The notes below the pieces were generated by a model. The model saw nothing but the letters and a program-made list of their open reading frames with translations, was not told where the DNA came from and did not search any database. Both the position numbers and the translations under genes were made by a program. A stretch of 6,959 nt of DNA, taken from Pseudomonadota bacterium. Its GTDB lineage: Bacteria; Pseudomonadota; Gammaproteobacteria; Burkholderiales; JABEVD01. The DNA is taken from the NCBI GenBank assembly GCA_021811205.1, contig JAJZPK010000139.1, forward strand, positions 1-6,959. The letters run 5' to 3'. Shown one piece after another: positions 1 to 6,365 of the stretch. How positions within the stretch are numbered: the first letter of the stretch is position 1; every line of letters starts with the position of its first letter.

Positions 1-26
1 AACGGCAGCGGCATGCCGCTGCCGTT
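1..26. repeat. Perfect 26-base palindrome at the left edge
   Basis: AACGGCAGCGGCA (1-13) is followed directly by its exact reverse complement TGCCGCTGCCGTT (14-26), with no spacer. It begins at the very first base and lies within murF, encoding its last visible residues. It may be a chance feature of Ala-rich coding sequence or a fold-back artefact of a sequence end. Confidence 0.9.
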
Positions 27-880
27 GCAGCTAGCGCGTTTTTCACGTTGTGAAAACCTGGAACGGCAAGCTTCGCAGTGAATTCCCCCTGCGGCGTGCT
101 CATGTCGACGGTGCTTTCGAACTCTCCGAGTTCGCATTCGGCCGAAATCTGCGCTTCATGTTCCATGCCGAAATCGACGATTTTCCGTTTTTCCGCAAGC
201 TGCTTCCAAAGCGGCGCAAAAGCATCGTCTGCGTTGACGACCGCGACGCCATCTTCCTTCAGCCCCTCGAAAATTTCACCCTTGGCGCGCGCGACCGCTG
301 CGATCGAACCCAATCCTGCCAGATGCGCGCTGGCCGCATTGGTGACGAGCGCGACATCCGGACTCACGATTTTGCACAGGTATTCGATCTCGCCCGGATG
401 GTTCATCCCCATTTCGATCACGGCAAAGCGATGTTCTTTTGTCAGCCTGAACAGGGTAAGCGGGACGCCTATGTCGTTGTTGAGGTTGCCCTGTGTTGCC
501 AGCACTTCGCCCTTCTCTCGCAAAATGGCAGCAAGCATTTCCTTAGTCGTCGTCTTTCCGTTGCTCCCCGTCACCGCAACAATGGGGATGTCGAATCGGC
601 CAAGCCAGAATGCAGCCAATTTCCCCAAAGCGATCCTGGCATCCTTCACGACAAGAAGCGGGATCGAGGATTCGACCCGTCTCTCCGCGATCGCCGCAAC
701 CGCTCCCTTTGTGGCGGCATCAACAACGAAGTCGGCACCGTCGAAATGTTCGCCCTTGAGCGCAACGAAAAGGTCTCCCTTGCAAACCTTCCGCGTGTCT
801 GTCGACACATGATCGAATCTTGCATCCTGACCGATGAGCTCGGCTTCGAGCACTTTGACGATTTCATTCAGGCTCAGCAT
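1..880 (-). CDS. murF: MurF, UDP-MurNAc-tripeptide--D-Ala-D-Ala ligase (3' end missing)
   Basis: Cytoplasmic Mur ligase that uses ATP to join D-alanyl-D-alanine to UDP-MurNAc-tripeptide, the last cytoplasmic step of the peptidoglycan stem peptide. I translated the minus strand from the ATG at 880: the frame stays open for 293 codons to the left edge, with no stop. The N-terminal UDP-substrate domain has STDTR at residues 26-30. The ATPase domain has the P-loop TGSNGKTTT at 104-112, NLNNDIGVP at 132-140, EMGMNHPGE at 156-164 and NADD at 216-219. GFHNVKNALAA at 275-285 leads into the C-terminal domain. MurF is usually about 450 residues, so roughly the last third lies outside. The ATG lies inside the end of murE (7-base overlap), with a GGGGTGG stretch just upstream as a likely ribosome site, so translation is probably coupled. 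The last four codons fall in a perfect palindrome at the edge and may not be genuine. Confidence 0.95.
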   Translation of the reverse strand, partial: MLSLNEIVKVLEAELIGQDARFDHVSTDTRKVCKGDLFVALKGEHFDGADFVVDAATKGAVAAIAERRVESSIPLLVVKDARIALGKLAAFWLGRFDIPIVAVTGSNGKTTTKEMLAAILREKGEVLATQGNLNNDIGVPLTLFRLTKEHRFAVIEMGMNHPGEIEYLCKIVSPDVALVTNAASAHLAGLGSIAAVARAKGEIFEGLKEDGVAVVNADDAFAPLWKQLAEKRKIVDFGMEHEAQISAECELGEFESTVDMSTPQGEFTAKLAVPGFHNVKNALAATAAACRCR

Positions 881-2307
881 GTTCCACCCCAGGCTTCCAG
901 TGCGCTTCTGGCGACTTCGACATCGCTGAACGGAAATTTTCTTCCCTTGATTTCCTGATAGTCTTCGTGCCCTTTTCCTGCGATCAGCACGACATCGTCC
1001 ATGCCGGAATCATGTATGGAACGGAAAATCGCATCCTTTCTGTCGCGTATGACGCAATAATCTCCTTCGATGCCTGCAACGATCTGGTCGATGATTGAAT
1101 CGATTTCTTCGCCACGCGGATTGTCGGATGTGACATAGATTCTGTCGGCATGCCTTGAGGCGATTTTCCCCATGATCGGCCTTTTGCCTGGATCACGCTC
1201 GCCCCCGCATCCGAATACGCAGACAAGCTGCCCTGTTGCGATTTCCCTCAGCGCGTCCAGTGTGTTTTCGAGCGCATCAGGAGTATGGGCGTAATCAACC
1301 ACCACCACGGGTTTTCCGTCTCCGCCAATTTTCTGCATCCTGCCCGGAACCGCCTCAACATTTGCGAGCGCATCCAGTGATTCCTCGAATCCGCAACCGC
1401 TTGCCAGCAGGACGCACAGAACGCCGAGCAGATTGGATGCATTGAATTTGCCGACCGTCTTCGAACGCAATACCCCGCATCCCCAGGAGGACTCAACGTC
1501 CAGAACCATACCTTCGCGCTCGAGGCGCAAGTTCTTCCCTCTCACCCACTCTTTTCCGCTCATTTCGGAAAAGCCGTAGCTTATTTTTTCTTTCGCAATC
1601 GACTGATTCATCAGCGATGCGCCGAAGGAATCGTCCACATTCAGAATCGCCCGTTTCAGTTCCGGACGTTCGAAAAGCAGGGCCTTCGCAGCGCCATACG
1701 ATTCCATGTCGCCGTGATAATCGAGATGATCCCTGGTCAGGTTGGTGAATAGCCCGATGTCGAAGCGAACGCCGTTGATCCTGCCCTGTGCAAGCGCATG
1801 GGACGAGACTTCCATCGCAACGCACTGCGCGCCTTCCTCGACAAAATCCGAGAGGAGCCCCTGTATTGAAACCGCATCGGGAGTCGTATTGACCGTAGGG
1901 GAAAGTTTTCCAGGGAAGCCGTTTCCGAGCGTGCCGATCACGGCCGTTTTCCTTCCCAATCTCGTCATGGCCTGGGCGATCCAGTGGGTGCTTGAAGTCT
2001 TGCCGTTCGTCCCCGTCACGCCAATCATGTGAAGCTTTGCAGAAGGATCTCCGTAGACCTGGCTCGCGATCTCGCCAGCCCTTTCCCTGAGATTTCTTAC
2101 GGGCAGATTCGGCACATGAAGATCGGGATTCCAGGAATGACCTTCCTCTTCCCATATCACGGAAGTCGCTCCCATTTTTACGGCATCCATGATGAAACGC
2201 CTGCCGTCCGCATTTTCTCCGGCATAGGCGACGAAGGTATCCCCGGGTGCTATTTTGCGGCTGTCCGTGACCAGCCGCCTGATGTTCAATGCCTCGAGCC
2301 CCTTCAC
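874..2307 (-). CDS. murE: MurE, UDP-MurNAc-L-Ala-D-Glu--meso-diaminopimelate ligase
   Basis: Cytoplasmic ATP-dependent ligase that adds the third stem-peptide residue to UDP-MurNAc-L-Ala-D-Glu. The 477-residue product is close to the usual length (about 490). Motifs seen in order: TDSRKIAPGDTF (14-25), P-loop GTNGKTS (99-105), NTTPD (140-144), EVSSHAL (166-172), TNLTRDHLDYHG (188-199), the Lys in YGAAK (208) at the place of the carbamylated lysine, YAHTPD (339-344), GCGGERDPGKRP (366-377), DNPRGE (395-400) and GKGHE (444-448). In this family DNPR marks specificity for meso-diaminopimelate rather than lysine, as expected for a Gram-negative. The start is GTG: its bases overlap the ftsI stop as GTGA, and a strong AGGAGG lies four bases upstream. 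An ATG two bases further up is the last codon of ftsI in another frame. Its stop lies inside the start of murF. Confidence 0.97.
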   Translation of the reverse strand: MKGLEALNIRRLVTDSRKIAPGDTFVAYAGENADGRRFIMDAVKMGATSVIWEEEGHSWNPDLHVPNLPVRNLRERAGEIASQVYGDPSAKLHMIGVTGTNGKTSSTHWIAQAMTRLGRKTAVIGTLGNGFPGKLSPTVNTTPDAVSIQGLLSDFVEEGAQCVAMEVSSHALAQGRINGVRFDIGLFTNLTRDHLDYHGDMESYGAAKALLFERPELKRAILNVDDSFGASLMNQSIAKEKISYGFSEMSGKEWVRGKNLRLEREGMVLDVESSWGCGVLRSKTVGKFNASNLLGVLCVLLASGCGFEESLDALANVEAVPGRMQKIGGDGKPVVVVDYAHTPDALENTLDALREIATGQLVCVFGCGGERDPGKRPIMGKIASRHADRIYVTSDNPRGEEIDSIIDQIVAGIEGDYCVIRDRKDAIFRSIHDSGMDDVVLIAGKGHEDYQEIKGRKFPFSDVEVARSALEAWGGTC

Positions 2308-4025
2308 ATGTCCTCCTTCAGGAATGCGGAAGGCATGACGACGTTGTTGGGCGGCGCATCGGATGCCACACCCATTATCTGGAGCGCCTCACCCATAACC
2401 TTGCTGAACACGGGGGCCGCGACTTCGCCACCATAATATTTGCCGTTGGATGGCTCATCGACAGCAACCGCGACGATCAGACGGGGATTCGAAGCGGGGG
2501 CGAAGCCTACAAAGGAAGAGACATACCAATGAGCCGCATAACCATTTCCTTCCACCTTGTGCGCCGTGCCCGTTTTCCCCGCCACGTTGTATCCAACCAC
2601 CTGCGCAAGCGGTCCGGTTCCATCAGGCCGAACCACCGTTTCGAGGATTTTGACCATCTCTTGCGCCGTTTTTTGAGAAATCACGCGCTTTCCTTGAGGC
2701 TGACCATCCCTTTTCAGGAAGGTGACCGGCATGAGCACGCCCCCGTCGGTGAAAATCGTATAAGCCCTTGCCAGCTGCAACAGGCTGACTGATATGCCGT
2801 TGCCGAATGACATCGTCGCCTGCTCGATGGGACGCCAGCTTTCGTAAGGCCTGAGCTTCCCGGAAGCTTCCCCGGGGAATCCCGAATCGGGCGCCGTGCC
2901 AAATCCGCAGTTATGGAGCATGTTCCACATGGTCTTGGGTTCGAGAGAGAGAGCGATCTTGGATGCGCCGACATTGCTCGACTTCTGGATGACCTGCGTG
3001 ACGGTGAGCGCCCCGGATTTTTCCGCGTCATGTATCGTGGCGCGTCCTATGGTGAGCGTTCCCGGCGCTGTCTGTATGACGGTATCGGGCGTGTATTTCC
3101 CGGATTGCAGGGCTGCCGCGATGGTAAAAGGCTTCAGGGTAGAACCCGGCTCGTAGTTGTCCGTGACTGCTCGGTTGCGCACGAGACTCGCTTTCAGGTC
3201 TTCCCTGTTATTGGGGTTGTAGGTCGGAATAGTGGCCATGGCGAGCACTTCCCCGGTCCTGCTGTCGAGCACGATGACACTTCCTGCCTTGGCATTGTTC
3301 TGTTCGACCGCGTTCTTGATTTCCCGATAGGCCAGATACTGGATCTGACTGTCTATGCTGAGGGTGACGTTCTGCCCGGGTCTCGGCGTCCTGATGCTTT
3401 CCACGTCCTCCACGATCCTGCCCAACCTGTCCTTGATGACCCTTCTGCTGCCGGGTTGACCTGCCAATACATTCTGATAGCCGAGCTCGAGCCCTTCCTG
3501 GCCATTGTCGTCGGAATTGGTGAAGCCGATCACGTGCGCCATGACATCCCCGGAAGGATAGTAGCGACGGTATTCTCGCTGAAGGAATATGCCCGGAATT
3601 TTCAATTCGACAACCTGAGCCGCGACGTCGGGCGGCAGCTGGCGCTCGATGTAAACAAAGTCCTTGCTCGTGTCGCCAAGCTTTTTCCTGATTTCCCTCG
3701 AAGGCATGCCCAGGATCTTTGACAATTCCTTAAGCTTTCCCGAATCGATTTCCACGTCATCGGGACTCGCCCACACGGATTCGACCGGCGTACTGATCGC
3801 GAGCGGCCGCCTCTTGCGATCGACAATCATGCCGCGATGGGCAGAAAGCTCGATTACCCTGCTGTAGCGGGACTCCCCTTTCTGGCGAAGGAAATCGTTG
3901 CGTATTCCCTGAAGATAGATTGCTCTGGTCAGCATTCCCGCAAAACTCAACATAATCAAAGCCAGAAGGAGGTGGGAGCGCCATGTCGGCAATTGCAGCA
4001 CCAGTGCCTTGGGCTTGTAGCTCAT
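2304..4025 (-). CDS. ftsI: FtsI (PBP3), septal peptidoglycan DD-transpeptidase
   Basis: Class B penicillin-binding protein that cross-links septal peptidoglycan together with FtsW in the divisome. The product has 573 residues; E. coli FtsI has 588. A short cytoplasmic tail is followed by one membrane segment at about 18-38, so the rest is periplasmic. The N-terminal dimerisation/pedestal domain includes AHRGMIVDRKRRPLA (62-76). The transpeptidase domain carries all three penicillin-binding motifs: STLK at 295-298 with nucleophile Ser295, SSN at 349-351 and KTGT at 484-487. There are no C-terminal PASTA repeats, as usual in Proteobacteria. The ATG overlaps the ftsL stop as ATGA, with GGAGA about 10 bases upstream. 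The stop overlaps the murE GTG. Nothing looks truncated. FtsI is preferred over PBP2 (MrdA) because of the dcw context and the RGMIVDRKRRPLA-type pedestal sequence. Confidence 0.97.
   Translation of the reverse strand: MSYKPKALVLQLPTWRSHLLLALIMLSFAGMLTRAIYLQGIRNDFLRQKGESRYSRVIELSAHRGMIVDRKRRPLAISTPVESVWASPDDVEIDSGKLKELSKILGMPSREIRKKLGDTSKDFVYIERQLPPDVAAQVVELKIPGIFLQREYRRYYPSGDVMAHVIGFTNSDDNGQEGLELGYQNVLAGQPGSRRVIKDRLGRIVEDVESIRTPRPGQNVTLSIDSQIQYLAYREIKNAVEQNNAKAGSVIVLDSRTGEVLAMATIPTYNPNNREDLKASLVRNRAVTDNYEPGSTLKPFTIAAALQSGKYTPDTVIQTAPGTLTIGRATIHDAEKSGALTVTQVIQKSSNVGASKIALSLEPKTMWNMLHNCGFGTAPDSGFPGEASGKLRPYESWRPIEQATMSFGNGISVSLLQLARAYTIFTDGGVLMPVTFLKRDGQPQGKRVISQKTAQEMVKILETVVRPDGTGPLAQVVGYNVAGKTGTAHKVEGNGYAAHWYVSSFVGFAPASNPRLIVAVAVDEPSNGKYYGGEVAAPVFSKVMGEALQIMGVASDAPPNNVVMPSAFLKEDM
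2312..2317 (-). promoter_or_regulatory. Ribosome binding site of murE inside ftsI
   Basis: AGGAGG, a full Shine-Dalgarno match, lies within the last codons of ftsI. It is four bases before the GTG at 2307 and supports that non-ATG start. The spacing is short, and the GTG shares bases with the ftsI stop, so terminating ribosomes probably help initiation. Confidence 0.7.
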
Positions 4026-4294
4026 TTGACGCCCGTCTCCGGAAACACAAGCTGAACCCGGTCTGGCGTCGGCACTTTCATGTGGAGATCGCTGCTCGCA
4101 ATTTTTTCCACCCTGGACGGCGTCGCCCAGGTACTCTGTTCAAGCTGCAATTGCCCCAGTTCCACATCCAGGCTCCGAGCCTCATCCTTTTCTTTCTGCA
4201 ACGCGACAAAAAGTTTCCTTGCCTTGTGCTGGGAAGTGACGACGCCTAGCGCGCAAGCGACCAGAATCGCAAAAAGCACCAAATTGAGCCGCAT
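4022..4294 (-). CDS. ftsL: FtsL, cell division protein of the FtsQLB complex
   Basis: Small bitopic inner-membrane protein that, with FtsB and FtsQ, signals activation of FtsWI during septation. The 90-residue product has a very short cytoplasmic N-terminus and a hydrophobic segment at about 4-21. A charged helical stretch follows (about 22-55, rich in K, E, L and Q), as expected for the periplasmic coiled coil, and then the tail TPSRVEKIASSDLHMKVP (58-75), typical of betaproteobacterial FtsL proteins. FtsL is poorly conserved in sequence, so the call rests on size, topology and position between rsmH and ftsI. The ATG follows the rsmH stop by 15 bases and has GAGGGAGAG directly upstream as ribosome site. 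The stop overlaps the ftsI ATG as ATGA. Confidence 0.93.
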   Translation of the reverse strand: MRLNLVLFAILVACALGVVTSQHKARKLFVALQKEKDEARSLDVELGQLQLEQSTWATPSRVEKIASSDLHMKVPTPDRVQLVFPETGVK

Positions 4295-4309
4295 CGCTCT
4301 CCCTCTTCG

Positions 4310-5221
4310 CTAGATTCTTTCCGCCACCCTCATCACCGCACTGCGCGCTCGAGGATTCGCATTCACTTCCTCGGCCGTCGGCCGCACGATTTTTCCGACG
4401 AGACGCATGTTCGGCGCCTTCAATTCTATCGCCCTTACCGGCAGCTTCCTGGGCATCGACTCACCTTCCGCCTCACGCCGCATGAACTGCTTGACCACCC
4501 GGTCCTCAAGCGAATGAAAGCTGATCACGACCAGCCTTCCGCCGGGTTTCAGCACATTCAGACACTGCGGCAATACGTCCGAGAGCTCTTCAAGCTCCTG
4601 GTTGATGAAAATCCGTATAGCCTGGAAGGTGCGTGTCGCTGGATTCTGGTCGGGCTCACGCGTGCGCACGGCTTTTGCCACGATCTCGGCAAGCCGGTTC
4701 GTTGTATCGACAGCGCCTCCGGACCGAGCCGCAACAATCGCTCTTGCAATCTGTTTAGCAAACCGTTCTTCGCCATATTCCTTTATCACCTCCGTCAGTT
4801 CTTTTTCAGATGCAGCATTCAACCAGTCAGCTGCGGTTTGCCCGCGGCTCGTATCCATCCTCATGTCCAGGGGCCCATCGAACCTGAAACTGAACCCCCT
4901 TCCGGCTTCGTCCAACTGGGGCGACGAGACACCCAAGTCGAGCAATATACCGTCCACGCCATTGATGCCCATTTCACCGAGAACCGCACCAAGCCTGCCG
5001 AAAGCGCTGTGCACCATCGTCAACCCCGCCACCGACCGCCCTTCCGCCACCGCTTCCGGGTCACGATCCAGGGCGATCAGCCTGCCGGATCCTCGAAGCC
5101 TTGACAGGATCAGCCTCGAATGCCCGCCGCGACCAAAGGTGCAATCGACATAAGTGCCGCCCTGCCTGACATTCAATGCATCCACCGCCTCATTCAGCAG
5201 GACGGTTTCATGTCCACTCAC
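4310..5221 (-). CDS. rsmH: RsmH (MraW), 16S rRNA m4C1402 N4-methyltransferase
   Basis: S-adenosylmethionine-dependent enzyme that methylates N4 of C1402 in the decoding centre of 16S rRNA. The 303-residue product has the normal family length (about 300-315). Visible motifs: N-terminal [13 protein letters not shown] (4-16), SAM-binding CTFGRGGHS (27-35), [11 protein letters not shown] (94-104), [15 protein letters not shown] (109-123), [15 protein letters not shown] (193-207), SFHSLEDR (234-241) and the C-terminal [10 protein letters not shown] (289-298). The start is a GTG that overlaps the mraZ stop as GTGA. GGAGG lies ten bases upstream inside mraZ. No ATG start fits the conserved N-terminus. 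It is the second gene of the dcw operon, directly after mraZ as in most bacteria. Confidence 0.97.
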   Translation of the reverse strand: MSGHETVLLNEAVDALNVRQGGTYVDCTFGRGGHSRLILSRLRGSGRLIALDRDPEAVAEGRSVAGLTMVHSAFGRLGAVLGEMGINGVDGILLDLGVSSPQLDEAGRGFSFRFDGPLDMRMDTSRGQTAADWLNAASEKELTEVIKEYGEERFAKQIARAIVAARSGGAVDTTNRLAEIVAKAVRTREPDQNPATRTFQAIRIFINQELEELSDVLPQCLNVLKPGGRLVVISFHSLEDRVVKQFMRREAEGESMPRKLPVRAIELKAPNMRLVGKIVRPTAEEVNANPRARSAVMRVAERI

Positions 5222-5655
5222 AAGGAGAAGCCCTCCAGCTCTGTCGGCATGCCATCCTCAAGAGAGCCTACCGCCAGACCCAGCCACTTCGCTTCTTCCC
5301 ACAATTCCAGCCTGTTTCCCTGGCCAGCCAGGACGACGCGCTTTTCCAAAGACGCATAGTCACGCAGCGTTGAGGGAAGCAGAATTCGGCCCGCCCCATC
5401 CATCTCGACATCCTCCGCATAACCGACGAGCAGCCTTTGCAAGGCTCGCGTTTTCGGATTGAAACTGGAGAGGCCCATCAGTTTCCGCTGAATGGGATCC
5501 CATTCCTGCTGCGGATAAATCAACAGGCAACGATCCGGATCGGCAGTGACCACAAGCCGCCCCTCGCAGGACGCAAGCAACCCATCCCTGTACTTCGCAG
5601 GAATGGCCAAACGCCCCTTGCTGTCGAGATTGAGTTGTGCCGAACCGTGAAACAT
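5218..5655 (-). CDS. mraZ: MraZ, transcriptional regulator of the dcw operon
   Basis: DNA-binding protein of the SpoVT-AbrB-like fold; in E. coli MraZ represses its own dcw operon, while in some other bacteria it activates. The 145-residue product has the two tandem MraZ half-domains: DSKGRLAIP at 11-19 and DGAGRILLP at 86-94, each the D-x-x-G-R-x-x-x-P signature of the swapped-hairpin fold. Length is close to the usual 145-152. The N-terminus [11 protein letters not shown] is typical of the family and fixes the ATG at 5655. A GGGA eight bases upstream is only a modest ribosome site. It is the first gene of the operon, with a clear promoter and an array of MraZ-type boxes in its leader. The stop overlaps the rsmH GTG. 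Confidence 0.97.
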   Translation of the reverse strand: MFHGSAQLNLDSKGRLAIPAKYRDGLLASCEGRLVVTADPDRCLLIYPQQEWDPIQRKLMGLSSFNPKTRALQRLLVGYAEDVEMDGAGRILLPSTLRDYASLEKRVVLAGQGNRLELWEEAKWLGLAVGSLEDGMPTELEGFSL

Positions 5656-5682
5656 TCAAAATTTCCCAAGTAGAGAGAAAAT

Positions 5683-5718
5683 TCCCACCTTTTCCCACTT
5701 TCCACCACATATCCCCAC
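5683..5718 (-). promoter_or_regulatory. MraZ operator: four direct GTGGGR-like boxes at 10-base period
   Basis: Reading the minus strand, the boxes are GTGGGG (5718-5713), GTGGTG (5708-5703, degenerate), GTGGGA (5698-5693) and GTGGGA (5688-5683). Their first bases are exactly 10 apart. E. coli MraZ is known to bind TGGGN direct repeats with 5-base spacers, which is the same period. The first box shares two bases with the promoter -10 and the others cover the start site and early leader, which fits autorepression. A further TTGGGA (5669-5664) lies close to the ATG but is 19 bases from the last box, so out of phase, and may simply serve as ribosome site. Confidence 0.8.
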
Positions 5719-5745
5719 TATAGAGAAAAAACAGAGCACGGTCAA
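5717..5745 (-). promoter_or_regulatory. Sigma70-type promoter of mraZ and the dcw operon
   Basis: On the minus strand, TTGACC (5745-5740) is separated by exactly 17 bases from TATAGT (5722-5717). Both hexamers match the consensus at five of six positions. Transcription would start near 5710, leaving a leader of about 55 bases before the mraZ ATG. A/T-rich tracts further upstream (5763-5773) could act as a distant UP element; that part is inference. Confidence 0.8.
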
Positions 5746-5802
5746 GATCGATCAGGGACTTTCTTTTTTTCTCACAAAGACTTAGTTTTCGACAAACAAG
5801 TA

Positions 5803-5830
5803 ATATCATTTAACTTATTTTAAATAATAT
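5803..5830. repeat. AT-rich imperfect inverted repeat, possible operator
   Basis: ATATCATTTAA (5803-5813) and TTAAATAATAT (5820-5830) are inverted copies matching at 10 of 11 positions, with a 6-base centre. Symmetric AT-rich sites of this size are common targets of winged-helix dimers, and a winged-helix gene starts downstream. Base composition alone makes such repeats more likely here, so a regulatory role is only a suggestion. Confidence 0.4.
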
Positions 5831-5885
5831 GCTATGAAAAAAACCTAATGTAAATTGTTAAGTATCTCGATCTTGCCATGACTCG

Positions 5886-5894
5886 CCCCCCCCC
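5886..5894 (+). repeat. Homopolymer run of nine C
   Basis: Nine consecutive C lie about 80 bases before the chosen start of the regulator, between the AT-rich stretch and the gene. It is the longest G/C homopolymer I noticed in the window. Such runs can change length by slippage during replication or be miscalled in sequencing. Confidence 0.9.
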
Positions 5895-5968
5895 ATTCCA
5901 GGTCGAAAAGACATGCGGACACGTATGCCCGGCTTGCTGATGCACTACCCAAATCGAAACCGATGGGA

Positions 5969-5974
5969 TACAAT
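5969..5974 (+). promoter_or_regulatory. Candidate -10 element TACAAT at the regulator start
   Basis: TACAAT matches the sigma70 -10 consensus at five of six positions. No reasonable -35 lies 16-18 bases upstream; TTGCTG at 5934-5939 is 29 bases away, too far. If it is used, transcription starts near 5981 and translation would have to begin at ATG 5997. It could equally be a chance match, since it overlaps ATG 5973. Confidence 0.25.
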
Positions 5975-6341
5975 GCGTTCAACAGATGAACAAACCATGC
6001 TGAACGACGAATACCGATATAAGATACTGAAACGGCTCGAACATGAACCGGAGGTAAGCCAGCGGGAGCTCGCAAAGGATCTCGGCATCAGCCTGGGCAA
6101 GATCAACTATTGCTTGAAGGCACTCATCGAGCGCGGCCTGGTGAAAGCCAACAATTTCAGGAACTCAAGCAACCGCAGCGCCTATGCCTATTACCTCACG
6201 CCGAAAGGATTCGAGGAAAAGGCCAGGGTCACCATGACCTTTCTCAAATACAAGCTTGCCGAATACGAAGCGCTCAAATTCGAAATCGACAACCTGCAGC
6301 GCGAAGCAAAACAAAAGGGATTGCTGACAGATCATGAGTGA
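5973..6341 (+). CDS. MarR-family EPS-associated winged-helix regulator
   Basis: Small DNA-binding protein resembling the EPS-associated MarR-family regulators of Proteobacteria, which sit in exopolysaccharide gene clusters; what they sense is not known to me. From this start it has 122 residues. A helix-turn-helix spans about 26-52 (PEVSQRELAKDLGISLGKIN, then YCLKALIERG). A wing follows at about 57-77 with YAYYLTP, and a charged helix from 79 to about 115, probably the dimerisation coiled coil. No metal or ligand motif is seen. The start is uncertain. ATG 5973 gives MRSTDEQT before the second candidate, ATG 5997 (114 residues, nearer to the first family-like residues). An upstream in-frame ATG at 5913 would add 20 residues that do not resemble the family. 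All three have weak ribosome sites. The gene lies 24 bases before gmd in the same direction, so the two are probably co-transcribed. Confidence 0.88.
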   Translation: MRSTDEQTMLNDEYRYKILKRLEHEPEVSQRELAKDLGISLGKINYCLKALIERGLVKANNFRNSSNRSAYAYYLTPKGFEEKARVTMTFLKYKLAEYEALKFEIDNLQREAKQKGLLTDHE

Positions 6342-6355
6342 CATTTATTGCATAT

Positions 6356-6359
6356 AAGG
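6356..6359 (+). promoter_or_regulatory. Ribosome binding site of gmd
   Basis: AAGG lies six bases before the ATG at 6366, in the short gap after the regulator stop. It supports this start, which also gives the family's N-terminal [15 protein letters not shown] sequence. Confidence 0.6.
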
Positions 6360-6365
6360 CAACAC

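Larger units (their letters stand above)
5656..5972. other. Divergent intergenic region between mraZ and the MarR-like regulator
   Basis: About 317 bases without a gene I can support. The mraZ-proximal part holds the operator boxes and the mraZ promoter. The stretch 5761-5870 is strikingly AT-rich (25 G/C in 110 bases, 23%), against clearly higher GC in the flanking genes. It contains runs of seven T (5764-5770) and seven A (5837-5843) and an imperfect inverted repeat. The part nearest the regulator turns GC-rich again and has a C9 run. I found no convincing -35/-10 pair for the plus strand, so how the regulator and gmd are transcribed is open. No terminator-like hairpin with a T-tract was found. 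Confidence 0.75.

Noticed and set aside
50..958. Two long plus-strand reading frames (50-958 and 78-812) opposite murF
   Set aside because: They lie opposite the continuous murF frame, which carries all the expected motifs. Their translations show no recognisable domain and are rich in Ser, Arg and Cys, as expected for shadow frames in GC-rich DNA.
2913..3722. A 269-codon plus-strand reading frame opposite ftsI
   Set aside because: It is antisense to the transpeptidase domain of ftsI, has no recognisable motif and no good ribosome site, and is explained by codon bias of the real gene.
4514..5153. Long plus-strand frames (4514-5104 and 4602-5153) opposite rsmH
   Set aside because: rsmH is complete with all motifs on the other strand. 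These frames lack domain features and a supported start.
5746..5753. GATCGATC palindrome next to the mraZ -35
   Set aside because: Eight bases is too short to be meaningful alone, and no second copy or known operator pattern is nearby.
5360..5809. A 149-codon minus-strand frame starting upstream of the mraZ promoter
   Set aside because: It overlaps mraZ in another frame and would begin upstream of the strong mraZ promoter. The mraZ frame has both family signatures.
5878..5940. A 20-codon leader frame on the plus strand ending CGHVCPAC
   Set aside because: The clustered cysteines are curious, but there is no ribosome site before its ATG and nothing else supports translation. It is mentioned only with the C9 tract.
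5656..5972. Sigma54 (-24/-12) promoter for the polysaccharide genes
   Set aside because: Some polysaccharide loci use one, so I looked for the GG-N10-GC pattern with TGGC and TGC flanks on both strands and did not find a convincing case.
5845..6075. A 76-codon minus-strand frame across the regulator start
   Set aside because: It is antisense to the helix-turn-helix coding region, with no motif and no promoter of its own.
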